64,000 bases of DNA from an uncultured delta proteobacterium (GCA_903869265.1 CAIPYE010000017.1:310001-374000); one strand, 5' to 3'. Positions 1 through 8,772 are shown, counted from the first letter of the stretch. The notes: generated by a model not told the origin, from the sequence alone. Translations and numbers: made by a program.

Positions 1-1
1 T

Positions 2-361
2 GTTGAAAAGGATCTTGTTTATGCGATCAATGCCTGTGTGTTCGAGGTGTATCGTCAGCTTGGCCACAGGTTCCTGGAAAAGGTGTATGAGAATGCCCTG
101 GTAAGGGAGTTCCAGAACAGGGAGATCGCCGTGGAGGCGCAGGTGCCCTTTTCCGTGAAATACAAGGGGGCGATTGTCGGGGAATACTGTGCTGATCTGG
201 TGGTTGATGACAGAGTAATCGTCGAGGTGAAAGCCGTGGAACAGTTGCATCCGGCCCATGAGGCGCAGATTCTGAACTATCTCAAGGCGACTGGCAAAAG
301 GGTCGGACTGCTGGTGAATTTCTCCCATCCCAAGGCAACCGTAAAACGGTTTGTCCTCTAA
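2..361 (+). CDS. GxxExxY family protein, 5' end cut by window edge
   Basis: The frame is open back to base 2, so the true start lies outside the window; the first in-frame start codon inside it (GTG 38) is too late, because conserved residues precede it. The 119 visible residues match the GxxExxY family, small proteins with a PD-(D/E)XK nuclease fold: GHRFLEKVYENAL near the N-terminus, an acidic DLVVDD, then IVEVK as the likely D/E-x-K site, then HEAQILNYLK and TGKRVGLLVNF at the C-terminus. The cellular role of the family is not established. radC follows 30 bases downstream on the same strand, which may only be chance adjacency. Confidence 0.8.
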   Translation, partial: VEKDLVYAINACVFEVYRQLGHRFLEKVYENALVREFQNREIAVEAQVPFSVKYKGAIVGEYCADLVVDDRVIVEVKAVEQLHPAHEAQILNYLKATGKRVGLLVNFSHPKATVKRFVL

Positions 362-391
362 TTTTTCGTGTCTTTCGTGGCAAAAAAAATC

Positions 392-1126
392 ATGAATCAA
401 TCCGACTGGCAGAAAAAAGGCGACGGTCACCGGCAGCGGTTGCGGGACAGGTTTCTGGACCACGGCCTTGACGGATTCACCGACGCCGAGGTGCTGGAGC
501 TGCTTCTGTCCCTGGGCACCCCGCGCAAGGATTGCAAGGAGACTGCCCGACTCCTGCTCAAGCAGTTCACCACCCTGGCCCAGGCTCTGGACGCAAGCCA
601 GGGTGAGCTTGAGCTGATCGAAGGCATCGGGCCGAAGAATGGTTTTGCCCTGCATTTTGTTCAGGGTGTGGCCCGGCGCTATCTCAAGCAGCGGCTGAAG
701 GCCAAGGAGTACCTTCGCTCCTCCCGCGAGGTGGGGGAGTATCTGGTCCACTCCATGCGCGGCCTCAAGCGCGAGGTGCTGATGGCGGTTTTTCTCGACG
801 CCTCCTTGGGGATCATCGATACCCAGCTGGTGGCGGAAGGAACCCTGGCCAGCAACACCGTGCACCCGAGAGAATTGATCAGGATGGCCCTGGAGCACCA
901 TGCCGCCTCTGTGGTTATCGCCCACAACCACCCCTCCGGCTCCCTGACCCCTTCGGCGGAAGACAAAAAACTCACCCGCCATCTCTTCATCGCCCTTGGT
1001 TTTGCCGGGATTCAGCTTCTCGATCATCTCATTGTGGGGGAGGGAGAGCAGCCTTTCAGTTTTGCCGACCATGGCTTGCTGGAGGATATCCGGTGCCAGA
1101 GCCGGGCGATTCTCGTCGGAGAGTGA
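392..1126 (+). CDS. radC: RadC family JAB-domain protein
   Basis: A protein of 244 residues with the RadC/UPF0758 layout. The N-terminal helix-hairpin-helix segment (LIEGIGPKNG) is followed by a JAB/MPN metalloprotease-like domain with the zinc-binding HNHPSG...D signature (AHNHPSGSLTPSAED). Despite the name, a DNA-repair role for RadC is not supported in E. coli; the family is also common on mobile elements. An in-frame GTG at 368 is an alternative start; ATG 392 was preferred because the aligned part of the family begins about there, although neither has a strong ribosome binding site. Its stop overlaps the hemW start in a GTGA tetranucleotide, implying coupled translation. Confidence 0.85.
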   Translation: MNQSDWQKKGDGHRQRLRDRFLDHGLDGFTDAEVLELLLSLGTPRKDCKETARLLLKQFTTLAQALDASQGELELIEGIGPKNGFALHFVQGVARRYLKQRLKAKEYLRSSREVGEYLVHSMRGLKREVLMAVFLDASLGIIDTQLVAEGTLASNTVHPRELIRMALEHHAASVVIAHNHPSGSLTPSAEDKKLTRHLFIALGFAGIQLLDHLIVGEGEQPFSFADHGLLEDIRCQSRAILVGE

Positions 1127-2307
1127 CGGTGGCCCATCCCGCGCTTCCCGTCATTACCCCGGCCAGCGGCGAAGAACCGCCCGGTCTCTATCTCCACATC
1201 CCCTTCTGCAAGAGGAGATGCGCGTATTGTGCCTTTAATTCCCATGCCTGCCTGGTTCCTCCTGCCGCATACCTGACCGCCCTTGCCAGCCAGATTCGGT
1301 ATTGGGGTGCGCAGGATTGGTGCCGGGAGCGGACCTTCACCTCCCTGTTCATCGGCGGCGGCACTCCGACCATTTATCCCGGCAACGAGCTGGCCGGTCT
1401 GGTGAGCCTGTGCCTCAATTCCTTTCATTTCAGCGATGACCCGGAGATCACGGTGGAGGCCAATCCGAACACGGTCAGCCTTGAGGCGCTTTCCATCCTG
1501 CGCCGGGGTGGGGTCAATCGCTTAAGCCTCGGAGTGCAATCCTTTTCCGACCGGCTGCTGGGTGCGCTTGGCCGTACCCACAGCCGGACCGAGGCGTGCA
1601 CCGCCATCGATGCTGCCCGGAAAGCGGGATTTGCCAACATCAATCTGGACCTGATGTACGGACTGCCCGGCCAGAGTGCACCGGAGTGGCGGGAGAGCCT
1701 GGATCAGGCTATTGCCCACGAGCCGGAGCATCTTGCCTGCTATGAGCTGACCATCGAGGAGGGGACCCCCTTTGCCCGGCAGGTGGATAAAGGGGAACTT
1801 GCCCTGCCCGGCGAGGAGGAGGCTCTGGCCATGGCCGAGCTTACCCATGCATTTTTGGCCCAATCCGGGTTGCAACGTTACGAGATCTCCAACTACGCCA
1901 GATCGGGCCAGGAATGCCGCCATAATCTCAATTATTGGCGAAACGGCTCTTACTTAGGCTTGGGAGCCGGGGCGGTTTCCTGTCTGTCCGGGTTCCGGTT
2001 CGGCACGGTGCAGCATCCCGATGCGTTTGTCGGGATGGTGGCGGGGGGGAAGTTGCCGCTTGCCGAGGGAGAATGTTTGCCGCTTGAGGCCCGTTTCCGG
2101 GAAAGCGTGGTCATGGGCTTGCGGATGCTTGAAGGGGTTTCGTTTACTCGGCTGCAGCGGCGGTTTGGTTTGACGCCGCCTGGGTATTATGGGAAGATAC
2201 TGGAAGATTTGCAGGTGCAGGGATTGGTTGTTATCAGCCAGGACACCCTGCGTCTTACGGAGACCGGACTGCTCCTGGCGAATCAGGTGCTGGCCAAACT
2301 CGTCTGA
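1123..2307 (+). CDS. hemW: HemW-like radical SAM protein (heme chaperone family)
   Basis: The radical SAM cluster motif CKRRCAYC (CxxxCxxC followed by AF) lies in LYLHIPFCKRRCAYCAF near the N-terminus, then the GGGTPT loop, the ...EANPNT motif and the LSLGVQSF strand typical of HemN/HemW proteins. The absence of the fourth HemN cysteine (CxxCxC) and the length of about 394 residues favour HemW, now viewed as a heme-binding chaperone, over coproporphyrinogen dehydrogenase HemN. GTG 1123 overlaps the radC stop as GTGA; a GTG at 1093 would add ten residues but overlap radC more. The C-terminal HemN_C winged helix region (RRFGLTPP...) is complete. Confidence 0.88.
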   Translation: MTVAHPALPVITPASGEEPPGLYLHIPFCKRRCAYCAFNSHACLVPPAAYLTALASQIRYWGAQDWCRERTFTSLFIGGGTPTIYPGNELAGLVSLCLNSFHFSDDPEITVEANPNTVSLEALSILRRGGVNRLSLGVQSFSDRLLGALGRTHSRTEACTAIDAARKAGFANINLDLMYGLPGQSAPEWRESLDQAIAHEPEHLACYELTIEEGTPFARQVDKGELALPGEEEALAMAELTHAFLAQSGLQRYEISNYARSGQECRHNLNYWRNGSYLGLGAGAVSCLSGFRFGTVQHPDAFVGMVAGGKLPLAEGECLPLEARFRESVVMGLRMLEGVSFTRLQRRFGLTPPGYYGKILEDLQVQGLVVISQDTLRLTETGLLLANQVLAKLV

Positions 2308-2335
2308 ACGGATATTCTCGGGAGTTTTTACAAAC

Positions 2336-5137
2336 ATGATCTTTTCCGCAAACAGCCTTGCCAGGAAACTGCTGGTCACCATGTCGCTGGTGGTTGTCGG
2401 ACTGTTCCTAATCCTGGGCATTTTTGAAATAGTACGGGAGTATGATCGCTACCAAAGCGACGTCGATCTGCTCTGGGGGCAGCAGGTCGATGCGCGCAAA
2501 CAGCGGCTGGTGCGAAAGGTTAATGATACCGTCGCCTATATTCAGTTCAAGCGGGCTCAGATTGCCGGGCGGGTAAAAAACAGGGTCGAGACAAGGGTTC
2601 GCGAGGCCCATGCGGTCGCTTCCCATCTCTCTGCGATCAGCAAGGGAAAGCGCAGCAAACAAGAGATCAAAACTCTGGTGAAGGAGGCTTTGCGGCCAAT
2701 ACGTTTCAATAACGGCCGGGGCTATTTTTTCATCTTCGGGATGGACGGCACCGTCATCCTTCATGCGGCCAATCCGGAACTGGAAGGGAAAAACCTGTTG
2801 ACCAGGCAGGACAACGAGGGAGCCTTTGTTATCCGGGACATGGTCGCCCTTGCTAGAAGCAAGGGCGAAGGTTTTATTTCGTACCGCTGGGCTAAACCGG
2901 ATTTTTCGGCTGGTCCGGAGTTCGAAAAGATCTCCTTTGTGAAGTATCTGCCAGAGTTCGACGGATTCGTCGGTGCTGGGGAATACTTGGAGGACATGGA
3001 GGCCGAGGTCAAGGGCGAGGTGTTGGAGCGGATCGAAAAGAGCAGGGGCGAGGAGGAGGGCTATGTGTTTGCCGGGCAGTGGGATGGGATGTTGCTGACC
3101 TACCCGGCCAAGGGGAGGAATGTGCTGGATCAGATCGATGCCAACGGTGTGAAAATCGTGCGGGAGTTCATTAATCTGGCCCGGAAGGACGGCGGTTTCC
3201 TGCGCTATGTGATGCCGGAATTGGGCGCGGAGCGCAAATCCCTGAAACTGAGCTATGTGCGAGGAGTCAAGGAATGGCAATGGTATGTGGGCGCCGGTCT
3301 GTATATTGATGACATTCAGGCGGCCACGGATCATGCCAGACAACAGTTGCGGCGGGAGATTGCTGTGATTGCGGGGGTCAGCATGCTGGTGCTGTTTGTC
3401 TGCCTCGGGTTGGGTTTGTTGGTGATCAGAAAGATGGCCGGGCGGATTCAGCAGGCATTTGCCGCCTTTGAGTCTTTTTTTGACAAGGCGGCGCTGGAAA
3501 AGGTGGAGATGGAGACCTCCGGGCTGCCTTATGCGGAGTTTCGTTCCCTGGCCAAGTCGGCAAATCATATGCTGGCGGAGCGACGGGCCATGGAGGAGGG
3601 GCTGCGCAAAAGCGAGGAGAAATACCGGATTCTGATCGAGACCACTGGCACCGGCTTTGTAAAGATAGATGGCGAAGGGAGGGTACTGGACGCCAATCCG
3701 GAGTATGTGCGGTTGACAGGCCACGGGGATCTGGCTGAAATCGTTGGCTGCCGGGTGACCGAGTGGACGGCGGAATATGATCTGGCCAGAAACCGGGAGG
3801 CGGTGAAGCAATGTGCCAGACAGGGATTCATCCGTCATCTGCAGCTCGATTATGTCGATGCCCGGGGAGAGGTTACTCCGGTGGAACTCAATGCCACGGT
3901 GGTGCAAGGAGAGGGACCGCCGGAGATGCTCACCATCTGCTATGACATCAGCAAGAGGAAGCAGTTGGAAGAGCAGCTGCGTCAGGCCCAGAAGATGGAG
4001 GCTATCGGCACCCTGGCCGGGGGGATCGCCCATGATTTCAATAACATCCTTGCTGCCATCCTCGGTTATGCCGAGATGGTCAAGCGCAGTCTTCCGGAAG
4101 GGGCAGGAAGCGCAAAATCGGATATCCAGGAGGTCCTCCGGGCCGGAATGCGGGCCAGGGATCTGGTGAAGCAGATTCTTACCTTCAGCCGGAAAAGCGG
4201 GGAGGAGCGGAGTTTGATCTCGCTTACGCCCATTGTCCGGGAGGCGCTCAAATTTTTGCGGGCATCGATTCCGGCGAGCATCGAAATCCGTGAGGATATT
4301 GATCCGGAGTGTGGGTCTGTTTTGGCCGACCCAACGAATATCCATCAGATTGTGGTGAACCTCTGCACCAACGCCTTTCACGCCATGGAACCAGCGGGAG
4401 GGGTTCTGACCGTGGTTATGAAAAACGTGGAGCTCGGTGTTGAGGACCTTGCCGGAGAAGATGATATCCAGCCCGGGCAGTATGTGCTCCTCAGCGTTCG
4501 CGATACCGGACAGGGGATGGCCCCGGAGATCCTTTCCCGCATCTTTGATCCTTATTTTACCACCAAGGGGGTTGGCAAGGGGTCTGGCCTTGGGCTTTCG
4601 GTGGTGCATGGCATTGTCAAGGGCAGCGGGGGGATGATGAAGGTGGAAAGCGCCGTGGGCAGCGGTACGGTTTTCCGCGTGTATCTGCCGCGGATCGGAA
4701 AAGGGGCCAATGTGGATCAGGACGTCCGGGAATGGACGGTTCCTTCCGGACATGAGCGGATTCTGTTCGTTGACGACGAGACAAGCATTGCCGATATGGG
4801 CAAGGCCATGCTCTCCGGTCTTGGTTACCGGGTTACAGCAAAAAGTAACCCTCTTGAGGCGCTGGAGGAGTTTCGCAGCCACCCGGATGATTTTGATCTG
4901 TTGATTACCGACCAGACCATGCCCAAGATGTCCGGGACGCAACTGGCGCAGGAGATCAGGGCTGTCCGGGCCACCCTGCCGGTGATTCTTTGCACCGGTT
5001 ACAGCGCGGCAATTGAAGAAGAATCGGCCCTTGAACAGGGTATCGGGCATTTTCTCATGAAGCCTCTTACCATGCGGATGCTGGCTGAAACGGTACGCAA
5101 GGCCTTGGAAGGGAAAGTGGAAGAGACAAAGGAATAG
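2336..5137 (+). CDS. Hybrid sensor histidine kinase (double Cache, PAS, HisKA, HATPase, REC)
   Basis: A membrane hybrid kinase of 933 residues. Order: transmembrane helix at about 11-32; two Cache-type sensing modules (about 110-215 with RGYFFIFGMDG, and 230-330 with WQWYVGAGLYIDD); second transmembrane helix about 341-363; linker; PAS about 430-540; HisKA with phospho-acceptor His near 566 (GGIAHDFNN); HATPase with N box NLCTNAF and DTGQGM; C-terminal receiver with FVDDE and phospho-Asp near 858 (LITDQTMPKM). ATG 2336 follows a GGGAG ribosome binding site and lies 28 bases after hemW; an upstream in-frame extension overlaps hemW and lacks support. The ligand is unknown, though Cache domains usually bind small metabolites outside the membrane. 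No dedicated response regulator is adjacent. Confidence 0.9.
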   Translation: MIFSANSLARKLLVTMSLVVVGLFLILGIFEIVREYDRYQSDVDLLWGQQVDARKQRLVRKVNDTVAYIQFKRAQIAGRVKNRVETRVREAHAVASHLSAISKGKRSKQEIKTLVKEALRPIRFNNGRGYFFIFGMDGTVILHAANPELEGKNLLTRQDNEGAFVIRDMVALARSKGEGFISYRWAKPDFSAGPEFEKISFVKYLPEFDGFVGAGEYLEDMEAEVKGEVLERIEKSRGEEEGYVFAGQWDGMLLTYPAKGRNVLDQIDANGVKIVREFINLARKDGGFLRYVMPELGAERKSLKLSYVRGVKEWQWYVGAGLYIDDIQAATDHARQQLRREIAVIAGVSMLVLFVCLGLGLLVIRKMAGRIQQAFAAFESFFDKAALEKVEMETSGLPYAEFRSLAKSANHMLAERRAMEEGLRKSEEKYRILIETTGTGFVKIDGEGRVLDANPEYVRLTGHGDLAEIVGCRVTEWTAEYDLARNREAVKQCARQGFIRHLQLDYVDARGEVTPVELNATVVQGEGPPEMLTICYDISKRKQLEEQLRQAQKMEAIGTLAGGIAHDFNNILAAILGYAEMVKRSLPEGAGSAKSDIQEVLRAGMRARDLVKQILTFSRKSGEERSLISLTPIVREALKFLRASIPASIEIREDIDPECGSVLADPTNIHQIVVNLCTNAFHAMEPAGGVLTVVMKNVELGVEDLAGEDDIQPGQYVLLSVRDTGQGMAPEILSRIFDPYFTTKGVGKGSGLGLSVVHGIVKGSGGMMKVESAVGSGTVFRVYLPRIGKGANVDQDVREWTVPSGHERILFVDDETSIADMGKAMLSGLGYRVTAKSNPLEALEEFRSHPDDFDLLITDQTMPKMSGTQLAQEIRAVRATLPVILCTGYSAAIEEESALEQGIGHFLMKPLTMRMLAETVRKALEGKVEETKE

Positions 5138-5155
5138 GCAAGGCGGCGGGAAGGA

Positions 5156-6511
5156 ATGGCAAAAGAGAAAATATCGTATGTTTGCCGCACCTGCAACGGG
5201 GTGTTCAGCAAATGGGCCGGGCAGTGCGAAGGCTGCGGCGCCTGGGATACCCTGGCCGAGCAGCAACCCTCGTTCGTTGCCGCAGGCCGTTTTCAGGGTT
5301 ATTCCGGCACCCTGGCCCAGGTGCAGACCATGGCCGAGGTGGGTAAAGATGAGCTGGTCCGTTTTTCCACCACCATGGGCGAGTTGGACCGGGTTCTCGG
5401 CGGCGGCTTGGTGCCGGGTTCGGTGGTGCTCATCGGCGGCGATCCCGGGGTGGGCAAGTCCACCGGCTTGCTCCAGGTCTGCTGCAACCTGAGCCTTACC
5501 CGCAAATGCCTTTACGTGACCGGCGAGGAGTCGCTCCAGCAGATTGCCATGCGGGCCAGGCGGCTCGGCTTGCCGGATCAGGCGTTGCTTCTGCTGGCGG
5601 AAACCAGGGTGGAGGATATCTGCGCCACCGCGCTCAAGGAGCAGCCCGAGGTCATGGTGATCGATTCCATCCAGACCATGCAGGTGGCGGACAGCCAATC
5701 CGCGCCGGGCAGCGTCAGCCAGGTGCGGGAGTCCGCCGCCCTGCTCACCCAGTTTGCCAAGCAGACCGGGGTGGCCATCTTCCTGGTGGGCCATGTCACC
5801 AAAAGCGGCGACCTGGCTGGCCCCAGGGTGTTGGAGCACATCATCGACGTGGTTTGCTACATCGAAGGTGGAGGGGATTCCCGTTTTCGGGTGATGCGGG
5901 CGGTGAAGAACCGTTACGGCGCGGTGAACGAGTTGGGAGTTTTCGCCATGACCGACAAGGGTCTGCGCGAGATATCCAACCCCTCGGCCATTTTTTTATC
6001 CCGCAACGCCGAAGCCATGCCCGGCAGCGTGGTCATGGCGATCTGGGAGGGCAGCCGCCCCCTGCTCGTTGAGATGCAGGCCCTGGTGGACGACAGCCAC
6101 AGCGAGAATCCCCGGAGGGTCACGGTGGGACTGGAACAGAACCGGCTGGCCATGCTCCTGGCCGTGTTGCACCGGCACGGCGGTATCGCCACCTATGGTC
6201 AGGACGTGTTCATCAACGTGGCGGGCGGGGTGCGGGTCAGCGAAACCAGCGCCGATCTCCCCCTGCTCCTGGCGGTGTATTCCAGCCTGAAAAACAAGCC
6301 CCTGCCCGTGGAGCTCGTGGCCTTCGGCGAGGTGGGACTCTCCGGCGAGATCCGCCCCGTGCCCAGCGGTCAGGAACGGTTGCGGGAGGCGGCCAAGCAC
6401 GGCTTTAAGAAGGCGATTGTTCCCTTGGCAAACGTGCCCAAGGGCGGGGTCAAGGGCATGGAGATCATCGGGGTCAAAAAGCTGGCCGAGGCTATCGAGG
6501 CGGTCCGGTAA
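5156..6511 (+). CDS. radA: DNA repair protein RadA
   Basis: RadA/Sms, the RecA-like ATPase that promotes branch migration in recombinational repair. The N-terminus has the C4 zinc finger (CRTCNGVFSKWAGQCEGC), then Walker A GGDPGVGKST near residue 100, Walker B VMVIDSIQT, the RadA-specific KNRYG motif (VKNRYGAVNE) and a C-terminal Lon-type domain (GEVGLSGEIRPV). The 451 residues match the family length. It starts 18 bases after the hybrid kinase stop, so the two may be co-transcribed. Confidence 0.96.
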   Translation: MAKEKISYVCRTCNGVFSKWAGQCEGCGAWDTLAEQQPSFVAAGRFQGYSGTLAQVQTMAEVGKDELVRFSTTMGELDRVLGGGLVPGSVVLIGGDPGVGKSTGLLQVCCNLSLTRKCLYVTGEESLQQIAMRARRLGLPDQALLLLAETRVEDICATALKEQPEVMVIDSIQTMQVADSQSAPGSVSQVRESAALLTQFAKQTGVAIFLVGHVTKSGDLAGPRVLEHIIDVVCYIEGGGDSRFRVMRAVKNRYGAVNELGVFAMTDKGLREISNPSAIFLSRNAEAMPGSVVMAIWEGSRPLLVEMQALVDDSHSENPRRVTVGLEQNRLAMLLAVLHRHGGIATYGQDVFINVAGGVRVSETSADLPLLLAVYSSLKNKPLPVELVAFGEVGLSGEIRPVPSGQERLREAAKHGFKKAIVPLANVPKGGVKGMEIIGVKKLAEAIEAVR

Positions 6512-6561
6512 GGAATCGTGGCGCAATTGCTTGGACGTTTTATGTAACTAACGTATCAATT

Positions 6562-6628
6562 CCGTTCGGGCTGAGCTTGTCGAAGCCCTGGCCTGCACAA
6601 GGCCCTTCGACAAGCTCAGGGCGAGCGG
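6562..6628. repeat. REP-like inverted repeat
   Basis: Two inverted arms, CCGTTCGGGCTGAGCTTGTC and its near-complement ending CTCAGGGCGAGCGG, surround a short loop (CCTGGCCTGCACAAGG). The same arm sequence recurs at 51091-51166. The stretch lies between radA and the tRNA genes and encodes nothing else visible. Confidence 0.75.
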
Positions 6629-6707
6629 ACATTTTTCTTGTCACTTCGGAAACCCTTCAAGCATTGACAGCCCATTTTTGAAATGGTACATAACTGACGG
6701 ACTTGAG

Positions 6708-6793
6708 GGAGGAATGGCCGAGTGGTTTAAGGCGGCGGTCTTGAAAACCGTTGTGCGAAAGTACCGTGGGTTCGAATCCTACTTCCTCCGCCA
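6708..6793 (+). tRNA. tRNA-Ser(UGA)
   Basis: The acceptor stem GGAGGAA pairs with TTCCTCC, followed by discriminator G and an encoded CCA. The anticodon arm GCGGT-CTTGAAA-ACCGT places TGA at the anticodon. A long variable arm and the GGTTCGAATCC T-arm make it a class II serine tRNA. Confidence 0.95.
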
Positions 6794-6816
6794 ACAAACA
6801 AGCAAATACGAATTGT

Positions 6817-6910
6817 GGAGAGCTGACCGAGTAGGCCGAAGGTGCTCGCCTGCTAAGCGAGTGTAGGATCAAAAGTTCTACCGAGGGTTCGAATCCCTCG
6901 CTCTCCGCCA
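6817..6910 (+). tRNA. tRNA-Ser(GCU)
   Basis: The acceptor GGAGAGC pairs with GCTCTCC and CCA is encoded. The anticodon loop CTGCTAA between CTCGC and GCGAG reads GCT. The long variable arm (TGTAGGATCAAAAGTTCTACC) fits serine. It lies 23 bases after tRNA-Ser(UGA), so the two are probably co-transcribed. The last 76 bases are duplicated at 8386-8460, which marks this gene as a likely integration target. Confidence 0.96.
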
Positions 6911-6942
6911 TTTTTTAGCCCGGCAATGTCCGGAGATGTCTC

Positions 6943-6980
6943 GAAACCCGCTTCCGAAAGGAGAGCGGGTTTCTTATTGT
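6943..6980 (+). terminator. Rho-independent terminator after the tRNA-Ser pair
   Basis: GAAACCCGCT and AGCGGGTTTC form a perfect ten-base stem around a short loop, followed by TTATTGTT. It ends the tRNA transcript before the ampG-like gene. Confidence 0.75.
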
Positions 6981-7034
6981 TCCGAGGGATCCGCCCAAAA
7001 AAGAGGCTGAATTATTCAACGGTGGGGGCCACAA

Positions 7035-8321
7035 GTGGAGAAGGGCGAGCGCACAGCGCACAACCAGACCGTCTGGCAGCAACTCTTCACCCGCCGCATG
7101 ATGATCTGCGTGTTCACCGGGTTTTCTTCCGGCCTGCCGCTGTATCTGCTGTTCAACCTCCTGCCCGCATGGCTGCGCAGCGAGCACGTTGACCTGAAAA
7201 CCATCGGCCTGTTCGCGCTGATTCAGTTTCCCTACACCTGGAAGTTTCTGTGGTCGCCGCTGCTCGACCGTTACGTCCTGCCCCTGCTCGGACGCCGTCG
7301 CGGCTGGATGCTGCTGACCCAGATCGGCTTGTTGCTGGTGATCGCCATGATGGGGGCGTTTTCGCCGCAAAGCGATTTGCGCACCATCGCCTGGGTCGCC
7401 ACGCTGCTCGCCTTCCTTGGCGCCACCCAGGACATCGTTCTGGATGCCTACCGCCGCGAATTGCTGGCGGACAGCGAGATGGGGCTCGGCAATGCGGTGC
7501 ATGTGAATGCCTACCGCATCGCGGGCCTGGTTCCGGGTTCGCTGTCGTTGATCCTGGCCGACTTTCTGCCCTGGAACCTGGTGTTCATCATCACCGCCCT
7601 GTTCATGCTGCCCGGGGTGGCGATGACCCTTGCGGTGCAGGAGCCGCACCGCGCCGCACCGCCCAAGACCCTGCGCGAAGCGGTGGTCGAGCCGTTTCAC
7701 GAATTCATCACCCGCAGCGGATGGAACAGTGCGCTGCTGATCCTCGCCTTTCTGTTTTTGTACAAACTCGGCGACAGCATGTGCACCGCCCTGGCCACCC
7801 CGTTTTATATGGACATGGGCTTTACCAAGACCCAGATCGGGCTGATCGCCAAGAATGCCGGGCTGTGGCCCGCAGTCATCGGCGGGTTGCTCGGCGGCCT
7901 GTGGATGGTGAAGATCGGTATCAACCGGGCGCTGTGGCTGTTCGGGGTGGTGCAGGTGGTCTCCATCTTCGGCTTTGCCTGGCTGGCATCGGTGGGACAC
8001 CATGCCGAAATCACCAGCCTGGAACTCGCGCAACTGGCCGTCGTCATCGGTCTTGAAGCATTGGGCGTGGGCCTCGGCACCGCCGCCTTCGTCGCCTTCA
8101 TTGCCCGCACCACCCACCCGGCCTACACCGCGACCCAGTTCGCCCTGTTCACCAGCCTTTCCGCCATGCCGCGCACCTTTGCCAACGCCGCCACCGGCTG
8201 GCTGGTGGAGATGATGGGCTGGATGGGGTTCTTTCTGCTCTGCGCATTGCTGGCCCTGCCGGGAATGGTGCTATTGTTCAAGGTTGCGCCGTGGCAGGAA
8301 AAGGCTGGCAATATAAGATAA
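7035..8321 (+). CDS. ampG: AmpG-like muropeptide permease (MFS)
   Basis: A 12-helix major facilitator of 428 residues resembling AmpG, which imports anhydro-muropeptides from the periplasm during cell-wall recycling. Family cues are the N-terminal FTGFSSGLPLYLLFNLLPAW, the KFLWSPLLDRY loop with the following GRRRGW, and the TQDIVLDAYRRE segment. The start is GTG 7035 with a purine-rich GGTGGGGG upstream; ATG codons begin only at residue 22. The gene lies alone between tRNA-Ser(GCU) and a partial copy of it, so it looks like the content of a small island. Two genuine cell-wall recycling partners (nagZ, glmS) are elsewhere in the window, but they are not linked to it. Confidence 0.85.
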   Translation: MEKGERTAHNQTVWQQLFTRRMMICVFTGFSSGLPLYLLFNLLPAWLRSEHVDLKTIGLFALIQFPYTWKFLWSPLLDRYVLPLLGRRRGWMLLTQIGLLLVIAMMGAFSPQSDLRTIAWVATLLAFLGATQDIVLDAYRRELLADSEMGLGNAVHVNAYRIAGLVPGSLSLILADFLPWNLVFIITALFMLPGVAMTLAVQEPHRAAPPKTLREAVVEPFHEFITRSGWNSALLILAFLFLYKLGDSMCTALATPFYMDMGFTKTQIGLIAKNAGLWPAVIGGLLGGLWMVKIGINRALWLFGVVQVVSIFGFAWLASVGHHAEITSLELAQLAVVIGLEALGVGLGTAAFVAFIARTTHPAYTATQFALFTSLSAMPRTFANAATGWLVEMMGWMGFFLLCALLALPGMVLLFKVAPWQEKAGNIR

Positions 8322-8385
8322 GGATGTATGGGCGCGAGGTGATAGTTAGTCGACAAATCACAATGTCCCCTTATTAAACACTTAA

Positions 8386-8460
8386 GCCGAAGGTGCTCGC
8401 CTGCTAAGCGAGTGTAGGATCAAAAGTTCTACCGATGGTTCGAATCCCTCGCTCCCGCCA
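8386..8460 (+). pseudogene. Duplicated 3' part of tRNA-Ser(GCU)
   Basis: These 75 bases repeat the last 76 bases of tRNA-Ser(GCU) (6835-6910) with one substitution (CCGAGGG to CCGATGG) and one missing T in the acceptor strand. There is no 5' acceptor half or D-arm start, so it cannot fold as a tRNA. It is the kind of direct repeat left by tyrosine-recombinase integration into a tRNA gene (attR-like partner of the intact gene). Confidence 0.85.
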
Positions 8461-8494
8461 TTTATTTTGCGGAGCAATCCGTTTTGAATCACAA

Positions 8495-8532
8495 CAAAAA
8501 AACCCGCGCCAGAAATGGTCGTGGGTTTTTTT
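8495..8532 (+). terminator. Probable terminator downstream of the tRNA remnant
   Basis: AACCCGCGCC and GGTCGTGGGTT form a stem with wobble pairs. A-rich bases precede it and a T7 tract follows, so it could act in either direction. It would close the ampG transcript. Confidence 0.6.
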
Positions 8533-8702
8533 GTGCCTTTTTTTTCGTATTTTTTTCTGTGTTGTGGTTGGTGCTCATGTTTGATAGGATAATTTATTGG
8601 GATAGATTGTTCGACAAGTCAACAATATCCCGTTAAGAGGCCCTGAATTGACGAGGTTCATCAAGTCGTGATACGTTGCGCATAAGGATAATGTCGGGCG
8701 GA

Positions 8703-8760
8703 ATTAGACAGATTATGCATAGCACCATATTGGCCAATTCTGTCTAATATACTGTTGGGC
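8703..8760 (+). other. Inverted repeat and GTTGGGC core site before the cassette
   Basis: ATTAGACAGA at 8703 and its exact complement TCTGTCTAAT at 8739 form an inverted repeat. A GTTRRRY-type integron core site, GTTGGGC, follows at 8754-8760, immediately before the ribosome binding site of the next gene. No clear RYYYAAC partner box was found, so this is either an attI-like site or the end of a degenerate attC. The flanking stretch 8533-8702 holds no recognisable gene. Confidence 0.45.
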
Positions 8761-8772
8761 GTCAGGAGAAAC

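Noticed and set aside
2408-5839. A 1143-codon open frame on the minus strand opposite the hybrid kinase and radA.
   Set aside because: It spans two well-defined genes on the other strand, has a Pro/His/Gly/Gln-rich composition with no domain, and is the usual by-product of high-GC codon bias.
8674-8702. A XerC/D dif-like site (GTTGCGCATAA).
   Set aside because: The XerC-like half is close to the dif consensus, but the expected XerD half-site after the central six bases does not match, so the resemblance is probably chance.
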